Under the pieces are notes generated by a model that did not search any database, was not told the origin of the DNA, and worked only from the letters and a program-made list of their open reading frames with translations. The position numbers were made by a program, and so were the translations under genes. 64,000 bases of DNA, taken from NCBI RefSeq assembly GCF_900452515.1, contig NZ_UGNW01000001.1, positions 186,001-250,000 on the forward strand, given 5' to 3'. Below are positions 18,755 through 28,181 of this stretch, piece by piece. Each line of letters begins with the position of its first letter. Positions within the stretch are counted from its first letter, which is position 1. This stretch comes from Legionella birminghamensis. GTDB lineage: Bacteria; Pseudomonadota; Gammaproteobacteria; Legionellales; Legionellaceae.

Positions 18755-19651
18755 TCAGCAGGAATCATCAGAGAAATGACCTTTTTCCAATATCTTGTGT
18801 GCATTTTCGACATCAATTATCCAATAATCATGTACGCTGGCTATTTTAAAATCATGCCTCAAATAGAGATTTAAGGCATTCTGATTGGTGGTTTCGACAT
18901 CCAGCGCCAGTTTATAAGTTTCCTGCATTAAAGCCTTATTAATGCAATAAGCCAGTAAGGTGCTGCCAAATCCCTGTCCCTGAAATTCGGGCAGAATTGC
19001 GATGTCAGAAAAGGTGGCTTTATCATGCTGCCAGTGAATATGGGCTTTACCTACGGCTTCCTCCCCTTTGATGGCCAGATAGATGCTGTAGTTTGGATCT
19101 TCCATGATTTGAGTGAAACGCTCGATATTGCTTACCACCTCATTTTTGAATGCTGCATTATCAATTTCACATAATAGGCCTGAGTCATCAAAAGTTGCTT
19201 TTCGAAAAGAGAGGCTGGAGTGATTTTCGAGGATAGGCTCATAGCTTTGGCGAAGCATGTGATAATCGCTTTGCTGATAGATGAACCCCAGGGGGGCGAG
19301 CCAGTGGTCATTCAGCTGATGCGCCATTGAAAAGATTAGGCGATTCATTTTTTTAGACTGCACCAGCGGGAATATGTTGAAGAGGAGCTTACTTGCCAGG
19401 CCTAAGCGGCGAGTGTCCGGATCAACCAGAATGCTTATTTCACAGGCATCTTCATAAAAGAAATAGACGCTCAGAAATGCCACAAGCTGGTTGTCTTGAT
19501 AGTACAAAAGGTTATTAGCCGTTTCCCGTTTTAGTCTCAGAATATGCGGGTATAAACTTGGAAGCCCGCCATCTATGGCCTTGCATTTATTTTTAAGCTC
19601 AGTTAAGGCGTCCATTTGCATGTCGGTCAACTGATGTGTTCTGAGAAGCAT
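18755..19651 (-). CDS. tandem GNAT acetyltransferase-like protein
   Basis: The ATG at 19651 (CGGAG site 7 bases upstream) is preferred over one 15 bases earlier that lacks a site; the product has 298 residues. Two GNAT folds are present: an N-terminal one with PDTRRLGLASKLL and a C-terminal one with the stronger acetyl-CoA pyrophosphate motif PEFQGQGFGSTLL and an N-x-x-A-LNLYLRHDF segment. The second half is probably the active unit. Substrate unknown; tandem GNATs include mycothiol-synthase-like and antibiotic-modifying enzymes. Confidence 0.75.
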   Translation of the reverse strand: MLLRTHQLTDMQMDALTELKNKCKAIDGGLPSLYPHILRLKRETANNLLYYQDNQLVAFLSVYFFYEDACEISILVDPDTRRLGLASKLLFNIFPLVQSKKMNRLIFSMAHQLNDHWLAPLGFIYQQSDYHMLRQSYEPILENHSSLSFRKATFDDSGLLCEIDNAAFKNEVVSNIERFTQIMEDPNYSIYLAIKGEEAVGKAHIHWQHDKATFSDIAILPEFQGQGFGSTLLAYCINKALMQETYKLALDVETTNQNALNLYLRHDFKIASVHDYWIIDVENAHKILEKGHFSDDSC

Positions 19652-19744
19652 ACGGAACTCCGTCATCAGATCTAATTTATAAATTATAAGCGCTGCCGCT
19701 AAAAAATGGTGCTAAATATGGCATTTTTTTCTCTGACTTTTTCA

Positions 19745-20113
19745 TCAGGATGCGGCTGGCTGCAGACAATTTATACGGCTGTCTTCCCCGGCTTGCAAAT
19801 ACCCGGCAAACAACCCTGAATAATTTCTTGCCAGTTCGTTCATTTCATCTGCGGTTGCCAAAGCAAATTTTACTGCATCCGGCACTAATGACTTGTTCTC
19901 CTGAATCACTTTCTTCCATAAAGGAATATGAGATAATAATTGCACAGCAAATTCCCTGGCTTCGCTTAGATCAGTGACTGTTTCGATCAATGGGGAGCCA
20001 GAGCTCAATCCAGGTAAACCATAATTTGCATTGTGATGGGCTTTTTCCGCCAACATCATTAGTGCGAGCGCAAAAACTGTATTTACACCATCCAGACAAT
20101 GGTATTTAACCAT
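19745..20113 (-). CDS. small hypothetical protein
   Basis: A 122-residue predominantly helical protein starting MVKYHCLDGVNTVF, with a weak GGAA site before the ATG. I recognise no family. A hydrophobic stretch (VFALALMMLA, about 13-22) and two helical regions are visible, without a clear signal peptide or catalytic motif. It lies between the GNAT gene and the NRAMP-family gene on the same strand. Coding status is supported by length and position only. Confidence 0.5.
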   Translation of the reverse strand: MVKYHCLDGVNTVFALALMMLAEKAHHNANYGLPGLSSGSPLIETVTDLSEAREFAVQLLSHIPLWKKVIQENKSLVPDAVKFALATADEMNELARNYSGLFAGYLQAGEDSRINCLQPAAS

Positions 20114-20161
20114 AAAGTTCCGGACTTCGCTGGCATGCTATTGTATAGTGTTGAACTAATC

Positions 20162-21418
20162 CTACTCCAGATAAATCAGTAATAAAGCGGCAATAGTCAT
20201 GAGCAGAAAAGCTAAAATGCCAATGATATTTGTCTTCCAGCCATTGGTATGCCGTCCCATAATTTTTTTGTTATTGGCGATATGCAAGATGATAAGAATA
20301 AGGACTGGCGCAGTCACCCCATACAGGATAGCGGTCATTAACAGCGCCTCAATGGGGTTGAGGCCAATGAAATTTATAAGTAAAGCGATGATTAGGGAGA
20401 TAAGTATTATCAGATAAAAACCTCTTGCTGAAGAAAAAGGTTTATCCAGACCGTTCTTCCATTCAAAAAGAGTCGATAGCATGTAAGAAATACAACCGCT
20501 TAATACGGGAATTGCCAGGAAGCCAGTACCCAGAATACCTAAGGCAAAAAGCAGATAAGAAAGTTTGCCGGCTAAGGGTTCTAGTGCTTTGGCAGCCTGT
20601 TCAACGGTTTGTATATCGGTAATGCCTGCTTTATACAATACGGTACCGGTAGTCAGAATTATAAAATACATCACCAGATTTGAGCTGAACATGCCAATAC
20701 CGACATCTTTACTCATATCAAGGAGGGAGGTGCGGGTGATGAAAGCGGGCGTCCTTTTTCTGCGGTTTTCCTCTGCTTCCATGGTGGCCTGCCAAAAAAA
20801 CAGATAAGGTGAAATCGTTGTTCCCAGAATAGCGACCAGGATGCCTAGATACTGTTTGTTAAATTGAATATGCGGGATAAAAGTGTGGCTAAGGATCTGC
20901 CAGGCATCGGGTTTAACAAGAAATGGGATAATTAAATACAGGAAAAGGGATAAGCATAAATATTTTAATACGGCGACAATTTTTTGATAGGAGAAAAAAA
21001 TAATTCCCAAGGCGAGAAGAACTGTAAACAGGATTGAAAAAACGGCTGAGGGGATCCAGGGAACCACCAGGTGGCTAACCGCTCCCATTCCAGCAATATC
21101 GGCACTGATATTTAAAACAATTGCCGGTACGTTTAGAAAGATGATGCAGTACAAAAGCCAGCGGGGATATTGCTCTTTAATATTAGTAGCCAGCCCTTTG
21201 CTGGTCACTTTCCCAATTCTTGCACACATCTCCTGGATGACCATCATAAGCGGGAAAGTAAACAATGCCGTCCATAAGGTACTTAATCCGAATTGAGCAC
21301 CTGCCTGAGAATAAGTGGCAATACCAGAGGGGTCGTCATCGCTTGCCCCGGTAATGACGCCAGGTCCCAATTTTTTGAAAAAATCGCGAATGGAGGAACC
21401 GGGTTTGTTCTTTTTCAT
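20162..21418 (-). CDS. NRAMP-family divalent cation transporter
   Basis: A 418-residue inner-membrane transporter with about 11 hydrophobic segments. The first helix carries GASDDDPSGIATYSQAGAQF, the position of the metal-binding DPGN motif in classical MntH; the sixth-helix region reads TTISPYLFFWQATMEAEE. These are variants of the canonical metal site, so it belongs to the NRAMP-related branch, whose members may carry Mg2+ or Mn2+ rather than classical MntH substrates. Ion specificity cannot be told from sequence. No MntR or Fur site was seen upstream. Confidence 0.8.
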   Translation of the reverse strand: MKKNKPGSSIRDFFKKLGPGVITGASDDDPSGIATYSQAGAQFGLSTLWTALFTFPLMMVIQEMCARIGKVTSKGLATNIKEQYPRWLLYCIIFLNVPAIVLNISADIAGMGAVSHLVVPWIPSAVFSILFTVLLALGIIFFSYQKIVAVLKYLCLSLFLYLIIPFLVKPDAWQILSHTFIPHIQFNKQYLGILVAILGTTISPYLFFWQATMEAEENRRKRTPAFITRTSLLDMSKDVGIGMFSSNLVMYFIILTTGTVLYKAGITDIQTVEQAAKALEPLAGKLSYLLFALGILGTGFLAIPVLSGCISYMLSTLFEWKNGLDKPFSSARGFYLIILISLIIALLINFIGLNPIEALLMTAILYGVTAPVLILIILHIANNKKIMGRHTNGWKTNIIGILAFLLMTIAALLLIYLE

Positions 21419-21483
21419 AAGATCTCTTTTTTCATATTGGGTGCTCGATTAACAATCATGCCGGATTGAGGGAGTAATTGAAA

Positions 21484-22056
21484 TCAGGGTTTGCCCCAAA
21501 TGGCTTCAAGCCGGCTGTCGCGTCCGCAGCGGAAGCGGTAATACCGGTATCGCAACGGGTTTTTCTGTGAGTAATTCTGATGATCATCGTCGGCAGCGTA
21601 GAAGGTAGTGGACGGCAGTATTTCAGTGTAGATTTTTGGAAATTTTTTTTCTATCGATTTCTTACTTTCCAGGGCGATGCGTTTTTGGTTCTCATTAAGA
21701 TAAAAAATGGCTGCGCGATATTGGCGTCCGCTCTCGCAAAATTGGGCATCCTCAGTAGTGGGATCGATATGATGCCAAAAATAGTCTAGCAGTTGTTTAT
21801 AACTTATCTGCGCCGGATTATAGATAATACGTACTGCTTCGGTGTAGTTGGTGTGGCCTGCGGTCACTTCCTCATAAGTGGGATCAGGGGTTGTGCCGCC
21901 GTCAAAACCGGTTATGGTGGCCAATACTCCCTTTTGTTTATAGAAATCAGCTTCCATAAACCAAAAACAACCACCAGCGAAGATCGCCTCGGCAGTTTTT
22001 CCAAAAACAGAAAGGCTGCAACCTGACAAGAAAACAAGGCCAATTAATTTGTTCAT
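21484..22056 (-). CDS. msrA: peptide methionine-S-sulfoxide reductase (exported, lipobox)
   Basis: A 190-residue MsrA that repairs methionine-S-sulfoxide. The catalytic cysteine is C30 in AGGCFWFMEADF; the family is usually GCFWGxE, so F replaces the glycine. The GHTNYTEAVRI and YFWHHIDPTT segments are typical. The N-terminus is hydrophobic with a lipobox-like LSGC (C13), which suggests an envelope lipoprotein form. It is divergent from the photolyase gene across 138 bases. Confidence 0.9.
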   Translation of the reverse strand: MNKLIGLVFLSGCSLSVFGKTAEAIFAGGCFWFMEADFYKQKGVLATITGFDGGTTPDPTYEEVTAGHTNYTEAVRIIYNPAQISYKQLLDYFWHHIDPTTEDAQFCESGRQYRAAIFYLNENQKRIALESKKSIEKKFPKIYTEILPSTTFYAADDDHQNYSQKNPLRYRYYRFRCGRDSRLEAIWGKP

Positions 22057-22194
22057 TGTTTTTCTCTTGCTTCAGCAATAATGGGTAGACACTTTTTATC
22101 GCAGCATCCAGAATATTATTTATAAAAAACATCGCTATTAAAAAGCGTAGGGCAAGATAATTAAAATATCCAGCCACGATAAAACAGGAGAATC

Positions 22195-23601
22195 ATGACA
22201 ACGGCAATTATGTGGTTTAGAGCGGATTTACGCCTGGAGAATAACCCTGCTTTTGTAAGCGCCTGCGAACATCAGCGTGTGATACCTTTATATATCAGAG
22301 ACCCTGCCGCATCTGCAGTAATTGGCAGTGCACAAAACTGGTGGCTGTATCATAGCTTATCCGCTCATCAAAAATCGCTTGATAAAAGGCATTTGAAATT
22401 ATGTTTAAGGACTGGCAAGGCACTGGATGTGTTGCTGGAATTAATTGATCAGCATCAGGTCGATGCAGTCTATTGGAACCGCTGTTATGAGCCGGCTGCC
22501 ATTGAGCGTGATCAAGCCATTAAAACCGCCTTGAAAAATAGAGGCATCAGAGTTTGCTCCACGAATGGGAGTTTATTAGTAGAGCCCTGGGAGCTGCAAA
22601 CCAGCCAGGGTGGATACTTTAAGGTGTTTACTGCTTTTTGGAAGCAATGTCAGAAGCATCTTTCCCTGGCGAACTGCTCATTAAGCACAAAGCTCCCGGG
22701 TTGTCCTGAAACCGTCTCAGAATCAATTGAGGATTGGCATTTACTTCCTGAAAAACCCAATTGGGCCGCTGGCTTTGCCGATCACTGGCAGCCCGGTGAG
22801 GAGGCAGCGCTTGCCCGCCTCGATAATTTTCTGGAAGAAGCGATCACATCCTATAAAGAAAATAGAGATTACCCTGCCCTAAAGGGAACCTCGCGATTGT
22901 CGCCGCATTTGCATTTTGGCGAAATCAGTCCAGTGACAGTCTATAATCAAGTGCTTGAGCTACAACAGGCACAGGCCCTGCCTTCCGCGGCGGTCAGTCA
23001 ATTTCTTGCCGAACTGGGATGGCGTGAATTCTCCTATCATCTGCTCTATCATTTCCCAAAACTTGCAGAAAAAAATTTCCAGTCTGCCTTTGATCATTTT
23101 CCCTGGCAGAGCGAGCCCTCTTTACTAAAAGCCTGGCAGCAAGGCCAGACGGGATATCCTCTGGTGGATGCCGGGATGAGGGAGCTTTGGCATACGGGTT
23201 ATATGCATAATCGAGTCAGGATGGTAGTAGCTTCATTTCTGGTAAAACACTTGCTGATCGACTGGCGAAAAGGCGCTGCCTGGTTTGAAGATACGCTGCT
23301 GGATGCCGATTTGGCTAATAATTCCGCCAGCTGGCAATGGGTTGCGGGAAGCGGCGCGGACGCTGCCCCGTATTTTCGAATTTTTAACCCCATTTTGCAA
23401 AGTGAGAAGTTTGATCCCCAGGGGGAATATATTAAAACCTGGATTCCAGAGCTGCGTAAACTCTCCGCTTCGCAGATTCATAGGCCCTGGCAGGCTTCAG
23501 TGAATAAATCGGGCTATCCGGCTCCGATTGTTAACCATGATGAAGCGCGTAAATTAGCCCTGCATTTTTATGATTTAATTAAGAGAAAAAAGGGTGATTA
23601 G
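22195..23601 (+). CDS. phrB: deoxyribodipyrimidine photolyase
   Basis: A 468-residue class I CPD photolyase that uses light to split pyrimidine dimers. The N-terminal Rossmann antenna domain begins MTTAIMWFRADLRLENNPA; the C-terminal FAD-binding helical domain carries GYPLVDAGMRELWHTGYMHN and the LANNSASWQWVAGSGADA stretch that includes the flavin-reducing tryptophan chain and DNA-binding residues. Length matches E. coli PhrB. The start has an AGGAGAA site. It sits beside msrA, so the pair could both serve damage repair. Confidence 0.95.
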   Translation: MTTAIMWFRADLRLENNPAFVSACEHQRVIPLYIRDPAASAVIGSAQNWWLYHSLSAHQKSLDKRHLKLCLRTGKALDVLLELIDQHQVDAVYWNRCYEPAAIERDQAIKTALKNRGIRVCSTNGSLLVEPWELQTSQGGYFKVFTAFWKQCQKHLSLANCSLSTKLPGCPETVSESIEDWHLLPEKPNWAAGFADHWQPGEEAALARLDNFLEEAITSYKENRDYPALKGTSRLSPHLHFGEISPVTVYNQVLELQQAQALPSAAVSQFLAELGWREFSYHLLYHFPKLAEKNFQSAFDHFPWQSEPSLLKAWQQGQTGYPLVDAGMRELWHTGYMHNRVRMVVASFLVKHLLIDWRKGAAWFEDTLLDADLANNSASWQWVAGSGADAAPYFRIFNPILQSEKFDPQGEYIKTWIPELRKLSASQIHRPWQASVNKSGYPAPIVNHDEARKLALHFYDLIKRKKGD

Positions 23602-23606
23602 GTATC

Positions 23607-23632
23607 GTAGGCTGGGCTGTGAAGCCCAGCAA
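23607..23632. repeat. short hairpin repeat, copy B
   Basis: Eight-bp stem (GCTGGGCT 23611-23618; AGCCCAGC 23623-23630) with a four-base loop, preceded by GTAG. Nearly identical to 17417-17442 in opposite orientation. It lies between convergent phrB and the NCS2 permease; there is no T-run, so terminator activity is uncertain. Confidence 0.6.
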
Positions 23633-23634
23633 AA

Positions 23635-24927
23635 TTAACTCAGCAGGAAAAAAACGGCAAAAGTCAGGCTTAATACAATCAGAAAGGGCTTGACCCTTTG
23701 TCTGGAAAGCAACTTCAGCAAGGTATACAAAATGATCCCAACACCAATCCCGTCCGCAATGGATGAGGTCAGTGGAATCATAATAATAGTGAGCATGCAG
23801 GGAGCGATTTCCGTCATATCGCTAAGTTTTAAATCCACCATGTGTTTCATCATGCAGCAGGCGACATATAACAGCGCCGGGCCCACTGCATAGACGGGGA
23901 TCATTTTTGCCAAGGGGAAGAAAAACAGCATGAGCAGAAAGCCTGCGGCGATTACTACGGCAGTTAAACCAGTTCGACCGCCTGCTTCAATTCCCGAAGC
24001 CGACTCAATAAACGGTGAAGTACTGGCCGAGCCTAATAATCCTGCCAGCATTGAACCTGCTGCATCGGCTGACAAGCTATTGGCAATCCGCTGCTGGTTA
24101 TCCTCTTGATCCCTGAACAAGGATTGATTCAACAGGCCAATCAGGGTTCCGGTCGCATCAAACAAGGCAATTAGAAAAAAAGTAAAAGTAGCCTTTAAAG
24201 TCGTTGAACTGGTGAAAGAGGAAAAGTCTAGTTTTAAAAATGTGGGGGCCATGGAAGGAGGCAATGCAAAAATACCTTGCCAGCTAACCAGTCCTGTCGC
24301 TAGTGAAATGAGGCTGATCGATAAGATACTCAGAATAATCGCCCCGGAAATTTTGAAATAATCGAAGATAAGGATCATGATAAAGCCAAGAAAAAAGAGA
24401 CCCGCTTCAGGCCTTGCCAGATTACCCATTTGCAGGAGAGTATGCGCATTACTGATAATGATCTGATTAGACTGCAAGGCAATCAATGCAATTAAAAAGC
24501 TAATGCCAATCAGAATGGCCAACTGCAAATTGTCAGGAATCGAATCAACCAGTCTTTTTCTTAACGGGGTCAGGCTTAGTAAGAGAAACAGGGATCCGGA
24601 TACAAAAACCATCGCTAAAGCCTGTTGCCAGGGAATGCCCATGCCTAAAACGACACTGTATGAAAAATAGATATTGAGGGCCATTCCCGGTGCTACACCA
24701 ATGGGCGCATTGGCGATCAGGCCTGTGAGCAGGGTTGTAAATGCGGTAACCAGGCAGGTTGCAGTAAATACTGAACCCTGATCCATTCCTGCATCATGGA
24801 GAATCACCGGATTGACGAAAACGATATAAACCATGGTCAAAAAACTGGTTATGCCTGCCAGAATTTCAGTGGAGAAACGAGAAGAATGGCTCAACTGCGG
24901 CTGAATGTTATCCATGTTAGTGTACAT
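23635..24927 (-). CDS. NCS2-family purine permease (AzgA/PbuG-like)
   Basis: About 430 residues with 12-14 predicted membrane helices. The N-terminus (TEILAGITSFLTMVYIVFVNP) and APGMALNIYF are characteristic of the AzgA-like adenine/guanine/hypoxanthine permeases, as is ESASGIEAGGRTGLTAV in the second half. It would import purine bases by proton symport across the inner membrane. Candidate starts are GTG 24939, ATG 24927 and ATG 24915; none has a clear ribosome-binding site, so the exact N-terminus is uncertain. Confidence 0.85.
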   Translation of the reverse strand: MYTNMDNIQPQLSHSSRFSTEILAGITSFLTMVYIVFVNPVILHDAGMDQGSVFTATCLVTAFTTLLTGLIANAPIGVAPGMALNIYFSYSVVLGMGIPWQQALAMVFVSGSLFLLLSLTPLRKRLVDSIPDNLQLAILIGISFLIALIALQSNQIIISNAHTLLQMGNLARPEAGLFFLGFIMILIFDYFKISGAIILSILSISLISLATGLVSWQGIFALPPSMAPTFLKLDFSSFTSSTTLKATFTFFLIALFDATGTLIGLLNQSLFRDQEDNQQRIANSLSADAAGSMLAGLLGSASTSPFIESASGIEAGGRTGLTAVVIAAGFLLMLFFFPLAKMIPVYAVGPALLYVACCMMKHMVDLKLSDMTEIAPCMLTIIMIPLTSSIADGIGVGIILYTLLKLLSRQRVKPFLIVLSLTFAVFFLLS

Positions 24928-24977
24928 AATGGAAAACACAATGCTATCGAATTCAGAGAATTTTGCAACGAGTAAAT

Positions 24978-25784
24978 TTAGAAATGAATATTTAATACGC
25001 CGAAGATAATTTCAATGGTAATCAAAACAATGATTATTATTTCAAGGCTGTGTGAATGGCGGTTTTCAAGATAGCTATTAAACATGTCGAAAATCTCGTT
25101 TAAAGTATCCAGGCGGTGATTCAGCGCGTTCACGCGGCGAGGAATGTGTAAATAACGCTCCAGCATTGTGTAATACTCTTCCAATGTGGGGTGCTGCCAG
25201 AAATATTTGGGATGATAAAGGAAATTACTGACTAAATTCATCTCACTCTTGGCGCCGAGAATTTCGCCGATTACCTGACGTATCTGATTGCGGCTGATCG
25301 GCATATGCCCCTTATGTGACAAAAGCTGGATCAGCGGGTTGTACTTTTCAATCAGTGAATCTATTTTGGTTTCAAAGTATTGCAGCTTTACTGATTGGGA
25401 AAAACCATAGGAGAGACTTAATTTTAAATCATCACTGTTGTCATCAATACTAATGCAATCCACATCGAAATAGTCGTGCGGTTCAATAGCAATTTTATCA
25501 TTAATACGATAGCTAAACTCATCCCGTACCAAAAAAGGGACTGGCTTTTCCGCGTACAGTTTGAATAATTGAATATAATTGTCAATCTGATGCCGTTTGA
25601 TGCCCCAGGAAACTACTGTTCCATTTTTAAAAATAAAAATGACATACTGACTGCCCGCAAAGGGTGTCAATTTTAGCACATCACGGGATTTGACTGCCGA
25701 GTAACCCTGGACGCTTGTTTTAAAATAATGATCCAGACGCGATAAATCAATACTATTGGCTACACAATAACTAAGGCATTCCAT
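24978..25784 (-). CDS. RMD1/DUF155-family protein
   Basis: A 268-residue protein of the RMD1/RMND1 family: the VIFIFKNGTVVSWGI strand pair near residue 50, acidic middle, PLIQLLSHKGHMPISR segment, FWQHPTLEEYYTMLERYLHIPRRV region and a C-terminal transmembrane helix (about 247-265). Eukaryotic homologues are mitochondrial inner-membrane proteins required for mitochondrial translation. In bacteria the role is unknown; the tail topology suggests an inner-membrane anchor with a cytoplasmic domain. Confidence 0.75.
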   Translation of the reverse strand: MECLSYCVANSIDLSRLDHYFKTSVQGYSAVKSRDVLKLTPFAGSQYVIFIFKNGTVVSWGIKRHQIDNYIQLFKLYAEKPVPFLVRDEFSYRINDKIAIEPHDYFDVDCISIDDNSDDLKLSLSYGFSQSVKLQYFETKIDSLIEKYNPLIQLLSHKGHMPISRNQIRQVIGEILGAKSEMNLVSNFLYHPKYFWQHPTLEEYYTMLERYLHIPRRVNALNHRLDTLNEIFDMFNSYLENRHSHSLEIIIIVLITIEIIFGVLNIHF

Positions 25785-25845
25785 CTGATAAAACCTGTTT
25801 TAAATCCCGTGACACGGCACCAGTCAACTAATATTGAATTATAAC

Positions 25846-26115
25846 CTATGCAGTCTCAACTTCTTTCTTTGCTGGATAAGGTTTTTTTCTATCAGTTGCC
25901 CCGCTTAACCACTGAGGACAAATTTCTAGAATTTGTGCAATTTTATCCAATTGTTCACTGGAAGGCAAAAGATGGCCAAAAATCATCGCATTGGCCAAAT
26001 GGCGGGTAACACCAAATACTTTTGAGACTGCTTTAATTTTTTCCGCCAGCTCTTCAGGAAAACCTAATAAGGATAGTTCCGAATTGAACCGTTGTGAAAA
26101 TACTTTACTGTTCAT
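25846..26115 (-). CDS. small helix-turn-helix protein
   Basis: An 89-residue protein with an XRE/lambda-repressor-like helical core (about 18-70): AEKIKAVSKVFGVTRHLANA followed by PSSEQLDKIAQILEI and WLSGATD, the usual end of such domains. A GGAG site lies 6-7 bases before the ATG. It may be an orphan phage-type regulator; there is no partner toxin or prophage around it. It precedes the RMD1 gene on the same strand with 61 bases between. Confidence 0.6.
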   Translation of the reverse strand: MNSKVFSQRFNSELSLLGFPEELAEKIKAVSKVFGVTRHLANAMIFGHLLPSSEQLDKIAQILEICPQWLSGATDRKKPYPAKKEVETA

Positions 26116-26367
26116 TTTTCACTCCATGAAATTTCTATTTAATTAGAGCTATTATCTCTTTAAGACAATGGCCCCATAAAAACATGCTCTGCCAATCCCT
26201 GTTACAGAACACAAGGTAGATTAATGCCAGACTCTTTGCATTGGAAATTCTATCCGGGAATAACCAGCTTGCGGCAATGAATACTACCCATTCTGTTATA
26301 ACTCATTTTATCGCAGTCGAAAAGTATTTTCTTTTGTTTAAAAACAATTAGTTAAGGTCAATTAAAA

Positions 26368-26405
26368 AGAAGCGTAGCCTTGATGGACCCGGCGCATCAA
26401 GGCTA
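26368..26405 (-). terminator. rho-independent terminator of the gcv operon
   Basis: A perfect 11-bp stem (TAGCCTTGATG 26375-26385; CATCAAGGCTA 26395-26405) with a 9-base loop lies 12 bases after the gcvPB stop on the minus strand, followed on that strand by a T-rich tract (CTTCTTTTT). I see no gene in 26116-26374: only AT-rich DNA that must hold the promoter of the HTH gene. Confidence 0.75.
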
Positions 26406-26417
26406 TAGAAAAATTAT

Positions 26418-27872
26418 TCAATCATTGTATTTGAAATAATTCAAATCAAGTTCTCTGGCAGCACGTACATCATCTAATCGTTTGACAGGTAAATTGTACG
26501 GTGCACCCTTCAAGAGCTCTGGATTTTTCTTGGCTTCGTCACGAATTGCATGTAATGCAGCTGCCAGACCATCCAGTTCCTCCTTGCATTCCGTTTCTGT
26601 AGGTTCAATCAGTAAACACTCTGGGACCAGCAGGGGGAAATAGGTCGTCGGCGCATGGAAGCCATAATCGAGCAGGCGTTTTGCCAGATCCATCGCGGTT
26701 ACCCCATAGTCTTTCTTTTCCTGGCTAAGCGTCAGAATGAATTCATGACTGGCTCGCCTTTCCGGATAGGCAGGATGGAAGCCCGCTTTTTTTAGAGCAG
26801 CAAGCAGATAGTTCGCGTTAAGTGTTGCAAATTCCGATACTCTTAAAAGCCCTTCTCTGCCCAGTACGCAAATGTAAAAATAGGCGCGTAAAAGAATGCC
26901 GGCATTTCCCATGAAGCAGGATAGACGGCCAATGCTTTGCGGATAATCATCCCTCGTTGCCCAACGGTATTTTTCGTCTGATTTTACCACCACAGGCATT
27001 GGCATATAAGGTAAAAGCCTTTTGTTCACCGCAACCGGCCCAGAGCCAGGCCCGCCCCCGCCATGAGGAGTGGCGAAAGTTTTGTGAAGATTCAAATGCA
27101 TCACATCAAAGCCCATATCACCCGGCCTTACGCGTCCCAAAATAGCATTTAAGTTGGCGCCATCATAATAAAGCAGTCCCCCTGCCTGATGAACAATTGC
27201 TGCAATTTCCTTAATCTGCCGCATGAACAAACCGAGGGTGGATGGATTGGTCAGCATAATACCGGCTGTTCTAGGCCCGACCTTGCTGCGCAACTCCTCC
27301 AGATCGATATCCCCATCACGGGCTGTGCTAATCTCAATAACTTTAAATCCGCACATCACCGCAGAAGCGGGATTAGTACCATGTGCTGCATCTGGAATCA
27401 GCATCTCAGTCCTGGCGCTGTCCCCGCGCGATTGATGATAGGCTTTAATCATGGCCACGCCGGCAAACTCGCCTTGTGAGCCTGCCATTGGGGTCAGGGA
27501 AACGCCAGCCATGCCGGTTATTTCCGCCAGATAGGATTGCAGTTCGTACATCGCCTGCAGGAATCCCTGGCTATGTGCTTCGCCGGATAAAGGATGCCTG
27601 TTTATAAAACCGCCGATAGATGCGGCTTTGTGAACTCCTCTTGGATTATATTTCATTGTACAGGAGCCCAGAGGATACAGGTTGGTATCAATGGAGAAGT
27701 TATTTTGTGACAAGCGGGTATAATGACGTATCACCTGCAATTCTGAACAAGCCGGCAAGCGAGCTGGCTTCTCCCGCAGGAATTTTGCCGGAATGCCTGA
27801 AGTCTGCGGATTATCCGAAGGGAACTGGGCTGATGCTCGGCGCCTGGCTTGTGAGCGTTCATAAATTAACAT
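26418..27872 (-). CDS. gcvPB: glycine dehydrogenase (decarboxylating) subunit 2
   Basis: The ATG at 27872 (GGAGGG six bases upstream) gives 484 residues; a longer frame exists but is not conserved. This is the C-terminal half of the split P protein, which decarboxylates glycine with PLP. The PLP lysine is K264 in [26 protein letters not shown] and [10 protein letters not shown] surround the cofactor. It overlaps the stop of the yciI-like gene by 7 bases, indicating translational coupling, and is the last gene of the operon. Confidence 0.95.
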   Translation of the reverse strand: MLIYERSQARRRASAQFPSDNPQTSGIPAKFLREKPARLPACSELQVIRHYTRLSQNNFSIDTNLYPLGSCTMKYNPRGVHKAASIGGFINRHPLSGEAHSQGFLQAMYELQSYLAEITGMAGVSLTPMAGSQGEFAGVAMIKAYHQSRGDSARTEMLIPDAAHGTNPASAVMCGFKVIEISTARDGDIDLEELRSKVGPRTAGIMLTNPSTLGLFMRQIKEIAAIVHQAGGLLYYDGANLNAILGRVRPGDMGFDVMHLNLHKTFATPHGGGGPGSGPVAVNKRLLPYMPMPVVVKSDEKYRWATRDDYPQSIGRLSCFMGNAGILLRAYFYICVLGREGLLRVSEFATLNANYLLAALKKAGFHPAYPERRASHEFILTLSQEKKDYGVTAMDLAKRLLDYGFHAPTTYFPLLVPECLLIEPTETECKEELDGLAAALHAIRDEAKKNPELLKGAPYNLPVKRLDDVRAARELDLNYFKYND

Positions 27873-28174
27873 AGTTTTCCCTCCGAATTCTGTATCAAAT
27901 CTTTCAATGCAGCACAATGTTTTACCGGTGTGAATTCGATATAGGTATAGTCTGCAATTTCCGCCATGTAATAGGGATCCTTTTTCATCACCGATTCAAG
28001 ATAATTTCTATCCGTCGTCGCGGCAATAATGATACCGCCAGTACGCGGCTTGAGCGGCCCGGAAGCGACCAGCAGCCCCTGCTTATAGTAATAATCGAGA
28101 AACTCACGATGCGCCTGAAGGTATTTATCCACTTCACTAATCGGCGTTTTATAGGTTAATTGAATGATAATCAT
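27866..28174 (-). CDS. YciI-like protein inside the gcv operon
   Basis: A 102-residue protein with the YciI/ferredoxin-like fold: [20 protein letters not shown], the conserved histidine in [13 protein letters not shown], and the [14 protein letters not shown] strand-turn. YciI proteins are small, with a conserved His-Asp pair, and mostly uncharacterised. It is placed between gcvPA (7-base gap) and gcvPB (7-base overlap), so it must be cotranslated with the two P-protein subunits and may assist glycine cleavage. Confidence 0.8.
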   Translation of the reverse strand: MIIIQLTYKTPISEVDKYLQAHREFLDYYYKQGLLVASGPLKPRTGGIIIAATTDRNYLESVMKKDPYYMAEIADYTYIEFTPVKHCAALKDLIQNSEGKLC

Positions 28175-28181
28175 TACTTCC

